Below are positions 41,401 through 53,588 of a stretch of DNA of 64,000 nucleotides, one piece after another. The notes below the pieces were generated by a model. The model was not told where the DNA came from. It was given only the letters and a program-made list of their open reading frames with translations, and did no database searches. Numbering within the stretch: position 1 is the first letter of the stretch; every line of letters begins with the position of its first letter. The DNA comes from Choristoneura fumiferana. Taxonomy: Eukaryota; Arthropoda; Insecta; Lepidoptera; Tortricidae. Position numbers and translations under genes: made by a program. Where the stretch lies: NCBI RefSeq assembly GCF_025370935.1, contig NC_133491.1:6341971-6405970 (forward strand), given 5' to 3'.

Positions 41401-44117
41401 TAACGTTCCGCGTAACTTATTCCCTCGAAGTTTTCCTGAACCCGCAGTTTAATCTAGCATAAGTACATATTTTCCGGTTGTAGAATATTTTATGTGCTCA
41501 TTTTTCAGCTTCGGTGGGCGGTACTAAGGAGCTGTTTGCACTCGTCCAAAGTAAACGAAATATTTTTATGCACCGCTTATGTTCGATGAATCAACGCTTG
41601 CTTTATATTTAGCATCACTCCGCTTGCAAACACATTCTAATTTTGTTAAAGTACTTTGCTAATGAAATACGCGCCTTGGTACGTTTAATGAGTAATTGGC
41701 TGTAACTGCTGATGAACGGTTGTGATAATTATCCTCAATTGAACTATTTTATTGGAGGAACGTTGGGATTTGCTCTTCATTAATTTGAAAGGCATTTTAT
41801 TTAAATGTTCGCATTAAATTTAGCTTAACTTAACTTAAAACCGCTTTTTCACTTACTTATTTACATAATTTCATGGAAGCGAAACGTTCTAACAAACTTT
41901 GCTAATGAAGAGAGGTTTTGTAGTGATCGCAATTTTCAACTGAGTGCTTTTCGCGTCATTACACACGGATGAGATTTGGGTCAACTGCCCATTTCGTACA
42001 AGAAACGCTTAAATGTAAATTGGCTGCTGTGTCTGCTATACTTAAAATCATCATTAACATAAAACTAAATAAAATTAACAGCTTGGAAGTTGTATTTTTA
42101 TTAAAATTTAATAATCATTCATATATTTTCTGTAGGTTTCTCATAATTATGTCTTGCAGCGTCTGTTTAAAAAATAGACATCACTGATTATCTTACTCTG
42201 TTATGTAACTTTACAAGCCTATGTATACCCGTGGCTCTGTTCATTAGATCTGGCATTTAAATTGAAATTCCAGAAATTTCATATCTCTAAACTTAACGGT
42301 TGAAATTTTGAAAATTTAGGTATTAGGTAGTAGGGAATTTAGGTAAGTATCTGATGGAATATCGGGATAAAATTGGAATTGCAATTGAAATTCCTTACAC
42401 TTCCGTCTAAAATCCGTCTAAAGAAAATGTTTAAGTATACCTAAAATTAGTGGCGGATGAACTAGTTTGGACTTCACTTTTTGAAATGGGCCCGAAAGTT
42501 GATTTAAGTTTAAGTACAACTAGAATGTTAAATGTCACGCGGGACTCGTCGGTTTTCTTCGTTTTCTGAAGATTCAAATGAGAAAGAGAAATAAAACCGA
42601 TTTTTGTTTCGCGTTCCAAACGACATTACCTACCTGTATTAACAAACTAGTTTTAAGCGTAGTTTTTGTCTGCTTTTTATTCTTGACTTGACATATTTTT
42701 TGTTTACAAAAAATAATAGAAAAATTAAAAGATCACTCTGCATAAGGCAGAAAAGACCAAGGAAGAATAATGCGCCGTATTAAACTTGGTATATTTTTTA
42801 TAATTGTTATTAAATAGAAAAATATGTATTTATAAGGAATGTTACGGATTTTAGTGTAGCATTTCCCGCGGGGTTAAGTAAATTCATGAAAGGTCATTTT
42901 AATTTGGTTAAGTTTTAAATAAATAGGTGTTCGATTATTTTCAATGTTCAGGCTGAAAAAACAATTTTAATCCAGGTTTAATGCAGTATTTTGAAAACAG
43001 TCACGATTATAGGTCGGGAGCGATATGAGTTGTTTTAATCTTTTCGGAAGATCTTTCCATAAGTTTTATTGCTATTGTTTTACGCGAAATTTATTTAATT
43101 AATTTGCAGTACAAATAAAAATCTATGAAAAACGAGTGCCTTTACCAGGACATTCATGTGTCTCAGGTTCAGGCTAAACGAGCTAACATTTACAAACTAA
43201 AATAATCACCTAGGAAAATTTATTACACACATCATTTTAAATATTTAAATATAAACCAATAAACAATTAAAACAAAAAAATATATTTAAAAATGTCCGTC
43301 GATGGCGTAGTTCCCAAGAGAAAGGCAGCGTTTCCGCGTTGAATAGCCAAGCTCAAACGTTGACGGAAATGCTGCCTGCGTTCTGGTCGCCAGTCGTCTT
43401 TACCAGGCGTGAAGAAATCTCTTTTACGAGTTCCTTCGCGCCTGGACCCCATGGGCCTAGGGTTTCTACAACAAACGGATACAGGGCAGGAGTCTCGTTT
43501 GGGATGCGACCTGCGTAGATACAGTGGCACCTTCTCACGTCGCCACCACTTCCATACGTGCAGGTGCAGCAGCTTCTACACTACAGCTGAACAACTCAAA
43601 CGGCGCAAATATGCGTGTACAGGGCAGAGCTACGTATTTGCACCGTTTGTGGTAGAAACGCTAGGAAAATAGAAAATTCTAAAGTAGAAAATACACGACG
43701 TCAAAATAACAAAACGATATAATATTTATTTACTTAAAAGATATTAACTATTAGGAAATAATAATATAATATAATATTTATTTGTTGGGCACCTTTGCGC
43801 CAGGAACGATTCGAGGCGGTCTTTTTTTATAATATAAAAATATTATTTAAGTTAGCTAGTAGATTTATTATTTAGTAGTATTTAGCTCTTAGGTATATGA
43901 TTGTATTTTCTATAAGTTTATATTCCTAAATAAAATTTTCCTCTTAGGAAATATAATTGAAAAATGTATACTTAATTCCAGGGTGTTCTATCACAAATTC
44001 ACGCAAGAGCCTCCGCGTCAGTCAAAGGCTTTTCGTGTTCTTCAGGTCATCACAGGAACCCAGGACACCGACGAGATCCAGCACATGGAGAGACAGCACG
44101 GGTTCACTGATCTGTGA
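38434..44117 (+). CDS. Pro/Gln/Asn-rich, probably cytoskeletal (Zasp/PDLIM- or synaptopodin-2-like) protein
   Basis: Three coding exons: 38434-38484, 39048-41173, 43982-44117 (2313 nt, 770 residues plus stop); all junctions are in phase with good GT-AG sites. The first ATG is in the exon that opens at 38424. Visible parts: residues 1-64 a compact block ending FTYTPGGLDLSQIR-PSMARRLA; polyproline at about 95-110 (possible EVH1, SH3 or profilin ligand); about 355-590 a disordered stretch with nine P-(P/A/E/S/T)-W motifs; two RIIPIQ(M/I)E motifs near 620 and 717; and a C-terminal block QSKAFRVLQVITGTQD resembling the QS(R/K)SFR-L---TGT block of PDLIM5/Zasp proteins. No PDZ or LIM domain is encoded here. 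I think of insect Z-disc proteins such as Zasp66 or the CG1674 group, but this rests on memory of short motifs. Upstream alternative exons with a PDZ domain may exist. Isoforms using the 41174 read-through are possible. Confidence 0.8.
39048..41173 (+). CDS. Second gene, long central exon
   Basis: Acceptor caattccag, first codon CCC (Pro18), then MGSNEPPACIQNAMMTKDKK. It stays open for 708 codons, which chance cannot explain, and ends GCC AAA AG|gtatat. Composition is high in P, Q, N, S and low in hydrophobics. Codon choice is much richer in C/G at third positions than the flanks. Confidence 0.95.
42223..42420. repeat. Dispersed repeat relic, related to 61888-62288
   Basis: tacccgtggctctgttcatt agatctggcatttaaattga aattcc has its counterpart at 61892-61950. 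Confidence 0.45.
43290..43560 (-). pseudogene. LINE ORF C-terminal fragment, antisense
   Basis: In two frames it reads RIPNETPALYPFVVETLGPW GPGAKELVKEISSRLV and then LAIQRGNAAFLLGT, the conserved C-terminal block of many lepidopteran LINE proteins (FGVETLGPWG...QRGNAAS..GT). Frameshifted, no catalytic domain. Confidence 0.7.
43575..43672 (+). pseudogene. LINE fragment, sense, facing the previous one
   Basis: It reads EQLKRRKYACTGQSYVFAPF VVETLGK*. FVVETLG here is in direct opposition to FVVETLG on the minus strand at about 43465. Either an inversion within one insertion or two insertions. Confidence 0.55.
43982..44117 (+). CDS. Second gene, last exon
   Basis: Acceptor cttaattccag; the first G completes AGG (Arg). 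It reads VFYHKFTQEPPRQSKAFRVL then QVITGTQDTDEIQHMERQHG FTDL and TGA. Phase and composition fit exon 39048-41173. The block resembles the QS-SFR-L---TGT element of vertebrate PDLIM5. Confidence 0.9.
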
Positions 44118-45520
44118 ATAAGAAAATACAGCTTTCCTAATGTTAATTAGTTAGTACTATTGCTTTTATTGAACCAGATTTGTTTACAGTTATTTGGGCG
44201 CCATTTCAAAGAGTAAGTTAAGCACTCACAAAAATCAAATTAATTTTACTTAATAATTTGAAACATATTTCTGAAGAAAACAGATTCTTATTAAATAAGT
44301 ACTTAATGTTATTTATTTCGACAGCTATCCGATTTGTTCTGTATAATATGTATTAAATAATTATATGAAAAATATATAAATAAAAATGTGTTACGTAAGG
44401 ATGTGTAGAATATAAGGATGGAGAAATAATATTTTTTGCTAAATTATTTTGTTAAGTAACATATATATATTTTAATAGTAAAATGTACACAAATCGAAGA
44501 ATCGAATGTTAATGCTTTTATTGTGATTTTACTAATGCTCATAATTTAAATAATATCTACGGCTAGCTTACCAAAGAATATTTAAATAAATATTATGGCC
44601 TATAGTTAAATGTATAATTATTAATAAGAAGATCTTTTTTAACTAATTGTCATCATTTTGAAGAATAGGTCCTTCGCAACTAAGGCAGGAACCTTAAGAA
44701 TTTGTTACCTTTACGTATATAGAAATAGTTTTTTCTTCTTTAATTTTAATACTATTTAAGTTACAGTTAGATAGAATTTGTTAAATTTTTTAAAATTGAC
44801 AAACCACACTAAAACAAGTAATACACATATCAAATCATATTAGGCTTATAATTATATATATATTTTTCTAAATATATCCATAACATTATTTATATTTCGT
44901 GATACATAATATATTTATTTATGTACGACTTGTTGTCAATTTTTAATATGCCTGCTTACTGACAACAATAAACGTATATATTTTTTGTATTTTTATATAT
45001 TTAATTATATATTTATTAATTCATTATTATTTGAATATTTATACACTAATAAATTAACAAGTACGCTTTCGATAATTATTAAAAAATAACGAAAGTAATT
45101 CCGATAATTCCAACGCATGTTTTTTTTACAATTCATTAATTAACCATAAAATTTTATTATTAAAAGTTACACTTAACTGAACTGTAAACCCGATGAAGTT
45201 AGTTATATTATTAAGGTTTTCAGGTCATTGGTATTTTCAAGCGTAACTTTTTTTAATAAAAAAGATATTGACCATCGTAGTGTAAATTAAACTGATCGAC
45301 AAATAACTAAAGGTACGAGTATTACAGTAAATATTCACAGGGCTATGCAATCGAGAATTAATATATCGCTTCCATGCCGAACCGAACTCATTTCATGATC
45401 TTAATTGAAATGATATTTAACATGCCCGTGTACTCTTTTTAAATGTACACTGAGCCACGGGAAAATGCTGATAATGTTTTAAGTACTATTTTTATAAATC
45501 AAGTTTGTTTCAATAAATTA
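44118..45520 (+). other. 3' UTR of the second gene (inferred)
   Basis: Very AT-rich and free of recognised elements. AATAAA occurs at 44587, 44968 and 45512, and again at 45759. The end is not certain. Confidence 0.4.
45512..45517 (+). terminator. Candidate polyadenylation signal
   Basis: AATAAA followed by a TTTGTATTTG-rich tract. Alternatives lie at 44968 and 45759. Confidence 0.35.
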
Positions 45521-45799
45521 TTTGTATTTGTATTTGTATGAATTTGTCGTTCAGTGAATTTAATAGAAGTGTTGAAAATTAACCAAGCCTAAAAGCAGAC
45601 AAAGGGTGTGGCATTCTAGTCAGTGTGATCTTACATAAGTATGTACGTATTCAATATATTTATATACGTATTAAAATAATTTAAAATATACTCGTATTGA
45701 AACGTTTAAACAATCTTTATTTAATTTTAATTTATCAGATAAAACGAATTAATTTTATAATAAAATACTATAGTTGTATTTGTGTTTTATTTTGCATAG

Positions 45800-48650
45800 A
45801 TACTATACAAGTCGTAGTTTTTAAAAAAGAAAGAAAGAAATAAAGAAATCATTTCTTCATGACAAAAGTACGAGAATACTATACTATAATAATAGGATTT
45901 ACTATATAATAGGTTAGGTACATAGTGTGTAGGTACAAAAAAACTATGCCGCAAAAGAGACTAAAAATTTGTTCAAAATTTTTATAGTCTATTGAGCAAA
46001 CTTTTTTGGATTAAGTCGATTACTGAATATATAGCCTTTCGTAAAACTACTAAAACTAGCACGGTGTATATGCAATCACGGGAGCGCCTTTACGGGAATC
46101 ATTTTGATTACCTACGCAATGAGTCGATTAAGTTAAGTACTCGTAGATACTCGTGGACCTAATCTTTGGATCTAGTCTTTTTGTGGACGCGTACTCGCAA
46201 GACTCAGTCCGCGTTTTGCCTAGTACGTCTTCGTCTTCGGGTATAAAACAAACGTTGTATCAGTTACGGATATTTTGTTTCTTACATATATAATACGTAC
46301 GCGTTATCCTGTGACTAAACTAAAAGGTATTTGCTCTATTTTAGTAATTAAAGAAGAAGTAGGTAACTAATTTTTGTCGAGAAGGGGGTTAGTTTTAGAT
46401 TAATGTCGAATGGTGTAACATTATTTGGTATTAAGGTAACATGGTAATTACAGGTAATGCCGTTTAATTAGAGCATTTTATGGTAGGTACTTTAGATGTT
46501 GATAAAAGAAAAATCAGTCACAAGAAAAGTCAGAGTGGATATAATATGAATGTGTGAGTTGTGAACACGAATGCCGTATAATTCTTCGCAGCATCTTCAC
46601 TATAGCTGGAGAAGGCTAAAATTTAGAAAGTGCGGGAACACCTTCTGCCGTTGACGGCTGTTCTGTGTGCCCTAAATGTAGTACCCTTAATTCCTAAATA
46701 TCACATACACCCAAAGCACAATACATAACCTTGCAACAGAAAACTTGCCTATCCACAAAAACAAATTGTACCTAGACATTACATTTCGTATTATATTATA
46801 AAGTCACTATGCCTAATCGAAACCACTGTGAAGTATGTATGTACCTAAGTATACTCGTTATTGTAAAAAAAAAACCCATTTTACAGACTGAAATACAGTA
46901 CAAAGGCGAACTTATCCCTTTAAGGGAAGTAGATTCGGTGGGCAAGATTACACAACTTCATGGAGCCTTTTATAGTTTTAAAAGTATGTTTTACTGTCCT
47001 TGATTTGTCATTAATGTCATTATACTTTTGTTTCAACTATCGACTTATATGCTCGGGATATTTGAAAGAACCTGCTCGGTTATTTCTTACTAACGCAGAT
47101 CCTCGACTTACTATTTTATGCTCCTAGGCGCTATTGCACAGTTTTAAAGACCCAGTGCAGTTTCAGAAAAAGTTTTCGTGCATGCACAACTGACAATGCC
47201 AAAGAAACTTGGCTTATATTACTATTGTTTTTCAAAACTTGAGCTTCGCTGTAACCGTTTACATAATCAGATTACTGCTAGAGACGACATTATTATATAT
47301 CGACCGCGTAATGTTCGGAGTTTGCCAACAACTGTTATAGTTAGCAGGTTTGCAGGTTAGGTATACAAGCGGGCAATCGGTGGATGCAAGTGGCGAGTAG
47401 AGTACAATGAACCACCACATCACTCTGATGCGTTTCGAACTCAACAGAATTCATCATCAGAGCATCACAATCACAACTATTCACCATGCTACCAGATGTT
47501 AGACCAACTGTGGTGGTGGTGATAGTTGGGTTCGTGTAATGTGTCTGTTACACCGTGGAGATGGAGGAGCTGCATGAACACACATTTGTTGCACAGACGT
47601 AGCTACCGTAAGGTCGCGGGTGAGCAAAGTACCTAATTGTTTATAGTTCATTTTCATTTCATTTTATGGTCGATGGTCAAAGTGTACGGCGTCAAAGACG
47701 TGACTATAATGAATAGAATATATGGTTCCTATTTTGAAATCATAAATTTAAAAATAGAAATTCCAAATTATTTCGGCGGTAGCGGATGTTAAAAGACGTC
47801 CTCAAATTCTTTATTTCAGTATTGTTTATACGGCATTAGCCAAAAGTTAAGAACGTCAGTTGACGCACTCTTAAGTCTGTAGCAATAAACATTGAACAGT
47901 CTCAAAGCACTTTATATCACAACTACGTCACAACTGGGATGAACGTAGTGGCAGAACGTAAAAACTTTTTCAAAGCCAGACTACGGGCCTACAGACAGCA
48001 TTTAACCTGCATTCTGGCGGGGTTTGAATGATCTTTTGCAGTTGACATAACCGCATTGAAACTGCAAACCGACTTCACAGGTCCGTTTCCAGTCAGAATA
48101 CAGTTCTGATAACTGCACATCGAGTGTAAAACAGTGAAGTTTTGATATTATAACTGAAATCAACCCGTCTGTACCGGCCTTACACGCACTGTCTTTATAA
48201 TTGTATTGTAAATCATTATCAATTAAATTTATAACTAATAGACACAGCGCTACGTTTCGTCAACTCAGGGCTAGTTGGACTATTAAAAACTAAGTTCATT
48301 ACGATATCTATTAACTATAACTACGAGTATTTCACGAGCACAATAGATGAGTAGACATATCTAGACATATTTAATAATTAATAACTGTAATACCTAGATC
48401 GTAACTAGACTGGCCACTCTGCCAGATTAATTATAATTATAAGTAGATATAGAGAGTAATTTTGTTGGCACAGAATTGTTAACATAATACCACAGTCAGA
48501 TACGTCAATTAATATACAAGTAAACAATAAAATTAGCCGCTACAAGCCCCCACTTATCGCCTATTATGCTTATGTTAATTCACTTTTTTATACTTTGAAA
48601 TTTTCCTTTGAGGTTTGTAACTTTTTATAAATAAGTTGGTACTAGGCTTA
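45800..48650. other. Intergenic, no gene recognised
   Basis: Contents: a TATA-like gggtataaaac at 46241 without a matching transcript model; a dispersed LINE-tail segment at 46820-46980 (cagtacaaaggcgaacttat); an RTE tail scrap at 47370-47396 (atcggtggatgcaagtggcg); and a common repeat scrap at 47418-47466 (ctgatgcgtttcgaactcaa). No coding exon seen. Confidence 0.45.
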
Positions 48651-48661
48651 AATAATAAATC

Positions 48662-48757
48662 ATCATCATCATGTCAGCCGAAAGACGTCCACTGCTGGAC
48701 ATAGGCCTCCCCCAAGGCTCTCCACTCAGACCGGTCTTGTGCTTTCCGCATCCACCG
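48662..48757 (-). repeat. RTE-like LINE tail, antisense
   Basis: atcatcatcatgtcagccga aagacgtccactgctggaca taggcctccccc is the reverse complement of the tail at 9200-9257 (ggaggcctttgtccagcagt ggacgtcttcgggctgatga). Confidence 0.7.
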
Positions 48758-48836
48758 CACTAATGTACTTACTATAAGTACACTAGTGCGCACGCAGTAT
48801 CACGCAGGCTAGTATTATGCAAGTTTGTCTTATGTA

Positions 48837-49702
48837 TGTCGGCGGCCGATCGTAAAATCCGCCAGATCACGAAATTCCTAGGCATATCGTGAAATGCCGC
48901 CATTTCATGAATTGGCTAAGGGACATCCGCCATATCGGTCAAAACTCACCGTTTAGCGATTTGCCTAGTGATGTTTAGGAAGATCATGAAATTCCTAGGC
49001 ATATCATGAAGCGCCGCCATTTCATGATTTGGCCAGTTTAGGCAGATCATGAAATTCCTAGGCATATCATGAAACGCCGCTTTATCGGTTCTGGCACTTC
49101 GCCGGCCGCTGCCGCGGCACGCTCGCTTCGCTCGCTCGGCTCATGCGTCGTGATCACAATTAATACTAACCACTCCTCGCTTCGCTCGTCGTACCTAAAT
49201 TTTTCTATATAAATAAATAACAACTAGTGAATACCTACTTTATTTATCAACAAAATACTAACCTCTAAAATACGGGCAGACGTCCATGGTTTTTTCATAT
49301 TGTACACAGAATCCGTTTGATTCACATAAAAAGAACGGAGCTGATGTTCAAAAGCTTATTTTGCACTTCTATTTTGAATTCAATCACTAGTTTCGGTTTA
49401 AGGATCATTTTGTTGCGACGCCGACATTTTTCACGCGCTAAACAAACACGACCGGTCAGCTGGTCACGGCCGCCATTGCATACGCAGCGCCACCACTGGC
49501 CAAAAAAGAAACTATTTTACGATGTGCCCGGTATAGAGCTAGGAATATCGACGAATGCGTTGCTCTAATCGATCTGCCGTATTATTTCTCAGGCACATCG
49601 TGATATGCCTGGCCAACGTTTAGGCATATCATGAAATGGCGGCGTTTCACGATATGCCTAGGAATTTCGTGATCTGGCGGATTTTACGATCGGCCGCCGA
49701 CA
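48837..49702. mobile_element. 866-bp TIR element with 4-bp duplication
   Basis: Ends TGTCGGCGGCCGATCGTAAA and inverse TTTACGATCGGCCGCCGACA match for over 80 bp. TGTA is on both sides (48833-48836, 49703-49706). The left half holds three variants of atcatgaaattcctaggcat. A 51-bp GC-rich block is at 49089-49139. No transposase seen; superfamily not assigned. Confidence 0.75.
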
Positions 49703-50420
49703 TGTATAAGCCGACAATTAGCAAACAGAAACGAATACCATTGAAGTCTAAGTGACGCGGAAGGAGCGTTACTACGATTGGCAATTTCCCGGTCCCTGAC
49801 AGAGTCCTTGAAAACTGGCATAATTACCAGTTAGGAACGATGATTAAATTATAGATGTCGATAGCGCACGCCTGAAGGATCGCTCCTGAATAAACAAACA
49901 AACACTCAGCCCATTACCAGCTGTCAATAAACAGCTGATAGTGACAGTGAGTTACGATTTTGAATATTATCAGGATAATATTCTCAAATAAGATTTAAGA
50001 AATAAATATAACCCCATCTCATATCGTAATAGATCTAAGTTCAAGCATCGAAGCGGGTCTTCTCTTGATGTAATTTTTTTTTACAGCTTCGCTTGTTTAC
50101 ACAGATCTAAGGTTCGTTCCCTAATACTTACATACTTATACTGGGGCAAGTAAGATAAGTTAAAGTAGATGCTTGTAAATCCACTTTTCTACGCAGTTAG
50201 TACTGGAAAGTGGATACAATATTAGAGAACTGACTTTACTAGATTAGTTTTGCTGCCTATTTAACATTATTAAGGGATACTGACCACGTTTCTATCTAGC
50301 AAAAATGATGTAGGATATCTTTTGTATTATTCTCAGATCTGGTTTTCATTCTGATGGCTGCATCATCACAAAACGAAACGAACAGTCACAAAACGAACAA
50401 TAAGAGCAATAGAAATCAAG

Positions 50421-50488
50421 CACTCCCATTCTGAGAGGAGGCTTGTGCCCTTTCGTAAAATGTATATAGGCTGAGATGATAATGATGA
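50421..50488 (+). repeat. GAT-tailed SINE 3' scrap
   Basis: cactcccattctgagaggag gcttgtgccc ... tatataggctgagatgataatgatgac is the last 65 bases of the family. Confidence 0.6.
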
Positions 50489-51224
50489 CTGTTTTAATTA
50501 GTTCTCTAAGTACATCTTAGGTTAGAGACGTGAGTGACACTTTAATTGGTAACAAATTTAATAATTTGAAGACCAAAAACTGTATTGAGCTTTACACAAA
50601 AGAAAGGCATTTAAAACATCGAATGTGGCATGATATATTGTTTGTGCAGTACACATAACGCCAATTAGATCAAGGGTTAAAGACATTCAATGCAATACGA
50701 GTTAAACTGATAAAATAACTTAATACTTATTCAGAAACTACTAATAAATAATTTGGATACATTGTATTGAATTGGTACAGTACAATATGGGCTATCTAAC
50801 TTAAATTGGATTCTCTATTAACGTACGTTAAATGTAATTAAAGGAGCCTTTGGTACATAATACTTAATCATATTTGGGAATTATTACTCATAAATACACG
50901 TTGGTTAATTAAGGGCAAACGCAGCAATTTCGTTTAAGTAGCCACGTATTTTACTTAATGAACCCTTGTGTTTGTTTTATTGCGTCAATTAATAAAGACA
51001 ATGAATTCGTAATAAAGTTGGTGCTTAATTTATATTCTGGGTGCGATTTATTTTTATTAAGTTATCTTATGTAGTTTATTGTGCGGGACAGTAAAAAGGG
51101 TATTAAAAGTGAGCAAGTGAGCAGTTTTGTTTAGTTCGTGCAGTTGAGCGTGCGTGCGTGCGTGCGAGTGTATTAATTTGGTTTAGGTTCCCTTTATCTT
51201 GCATAATATCGATTCTCCGAAATA

Positions 51225-51960
51225 CACTTCGTGTAACCGGTATCACATAATTTTTTTTAGCCGAATGATACTTTTGCATAATTATCAGTTCGAATAATAG
51301 TCATTTCTAGAATATTAAATGGCAGAACACTGTTATCGCCGAATACTTCTGTAGAATATTAAATAGCAGAACAATAGTATCGCCGATTTTTAAGACATAG
51401 CAAAATACTAGTTTGGACAATACAATAGTATTTTCACGGAATTTCAAATAGTGCTGATCTTAACATTGCATAATGAAATGGAAAGAAACGAACAGCTACC
51501 ATAAAAATGGGTTAAGGTTAAATTAAGGCCAGCAAAGTAAGAGTGCTGTGACAGCAGCAGGCGCAGCGCCAGTACAGAACAGCAGCTACATAAGTAGGTT
51601 GGGTTAGGTTAGAACTACGGCCACAACAGCGCGCGAGCCAAGCGAGCGAAGCGAGCGTCCCGCGGCAGCGGCCGGCGAAGCGCCAGAATATTGCAGCAGT
51701 AGCTCCCAATATGGGTTAGGCTATAATAATTGCAAGTAATGTTTAATAAAATTTTCTTCTCCTTTTAATCCTTATTATGAGATATATCTTTCTGCGTAAT
51801 AACTATGCGGGCATATAAATATTATTCTCATCGATTATGCCATGTTAATTTTCTGCTTTCCAAAATTATGAGAAATGATAGTATGTGAAAAAATATATGC
51901 AAAAAGTAATTCGGTGATATGATTCTGCTCAAGGTTCTCATGTGGAACGAAATTATGAAA
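51225..51960. repeat. Repeat-rich element with GC-rich core
   Basis: AT-rich flanks with repeated agaatattaaat(g/a)gcagaacaand tatcgccga motifs surround a GC-rich core (51520-51690). Just before the core is gggttaggttag (51599-51610), like the insect telomere motif. The 51-bp block 51638-51688 matches 49089-49139 in reverse complement. Ends not located. Confidence 0.5.
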
Positions 51961-52189
51961 TTCGATTTTCTGCAACATATTAGTGAGCTTCTGGTTGTTA
52001 ACTCAGCTTGTTTGTGCTGCAGCCAAAAAATTTGAGATAATAATAAATAAACATGTTTATAACTTGCAATATTCAACTAATATCATAAATACGAAAGTTT
52101 GTGAGTCCGTCCCTCGTCTCTCATCCCTGTATGTATGCCCTGTATCACCCTGTATCATGGGACACTTGACACCAATTGACCTGCCAACG

Positions 52190-52452
52190 GATAAACCAAC
52201 TTATATAGATAAACACATAAATAAATACATACCTACTTAAATGCATATAAAAAGTTCAAGACCCAAGAACAAACATTTTTTTTTATAATTTCACAAAACT
52301 TAACCTATCATTACAGGTAAATATGCCCAATGCGATAGACAAGTCAGATAATCTTGTAACTATTATTCACAGAAATATCTGCCGCAACCGGAGATTGAAC
52401 CCGGGACTCCCAGCTTCGTAGTCAGGTTCTCCACTTTGCTATCCGGTCGTCG
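52190..52452 (-). mobile_element. tRNA-derived SINE, second family, antisense
   Basis: Reverse complement of the 37206-37512 family: cgacgaccggatagcaaagt ggagaacctgac ... gggttcaatctccgg head and the gtcttgggt-type tail. Confidence 0.7.
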
Positions 52453-52827
52453 TAGATTATAAGTACCTACCTACGATTTAATATTAATAGACGTCTCCAA
52501 GGGTCCAATGTCAAACAGACCCAATTCAACCCCATTAACATGTACTTATTTCTAGAGGTCATTTGATTATTAATTTATTTATTATTTATTATTAAAGCTC
52601 CCTCAAGATAATTTGTGTCGGTACGGTAGTCCGTCATAAATTCCGGTCGTTCGCTCATGAAATTGTTAATTAACACAGATAACTGCACATCTATTGTCCT
52701 AGATGGTTGTAAAAGATTGGTTGGATACATGATACCACGAATGATAATTACCTATCTATACCGTTCGTATCTAAACTACTAGCCGCCCGCCCCGGCTTCG
52801 GGTATACTATGACGAAAATGAAATTAA

Positions 52828-52964
52828 GGGACTGTTTTACCACTCATTGATAAATTTTATGTGACAGATGAATGTGACGCTGTCTCTGTTTATTCGGACA
52901 AAACAAACAGAGACGGCATCACAGATATTTGTCACATAAAATTTATCAATGAGAGGTGAAACAA
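52828..52964. mobile_element. Palindromic MITE, diverged relative of the Harbinger-type family
   Basis: taaGGGACTGTTTTACCACTCATTG opens it; the inverse atttatcaatgagaggtgaaaca closes it. The outer few bases of the right end are lost. The middle keeps the (g)acg(c)tgtctctgttt / aaacagagacggcatcac pair of copies 1 and 2. Confidence 0.65.
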
Positions 52965-53588
52965 GAGGCAAATCTACCAAGCAGATCTAATGAGATTATA
53001 AAACGGATCGGATATGACTAGATAATTGAATTAGATATAGAATAACGTTTTACGTTCTAATGCAATAACGCGAGCACCAGCTTTAAGGCGGTAACGACTA
53101 AGCTGCTTGCCTAGCTGCACTCCACTGGCAATGAGGTGCCAGAGTAACATATAAGGCTCCCAATCATCAGTCATTGGAGAAGCTGAACAGCAAAGACTTA
53201 AAAAAAGGTAAAAATTTAACCTTCACAGATGTTATAGATGGAATGTAGTTTAATCATTACATGCGAAAAAGCGGCGACTAACATATTATTACTGGACTCT
53301 TAACTGTCAAAGTTCCTACTTTTATTTTTGATTAGTAGCTTCTTCTCCCAAATAATCTCAGCTCACTATAACTTCCCGCATACGTCATTCAGTTTTTTAT
53401 GTTCGCCTCGCGTCACTTGTTTATTGCCGGGTTCCGGATGATATAACGTTCCAATTTAACATCAACGGACACATTTATAAAGTAAAGAGATGTTGATGAA
53501 GTTCCAGCGCCGATAAATGAATACAAGGACATTTATTTAAACTACTTACACGACTAAAATGTTTGACGTTTTGAAAGTGCACTCTCAG

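Larger units (their letters stand above)
41174..43981. other. Last intron of the second gene
   Basis: 2.8 kb with donor gtatat and acceptor ttccag. It contains a dispersed-repeat relic (42223-42420) and two LINE fragments in opposite orientation (43290-43672). The long exon frame stays open only four codons past the donor. Confidence 0.65.

Noticed and set aside
46241..46266. TATA-box promoter (gggtataaaac with a cagtta initiator)
   Set aside because: Spacing between TATA and initiator is only about 20 bp and no exon follows; AT-rich DNA gives such matches often.
51518..51709. 63-codon minus-strand ORF rich in Ala, Cys and Arg
   Set aside because: Translation of the GC-rich transposon core.
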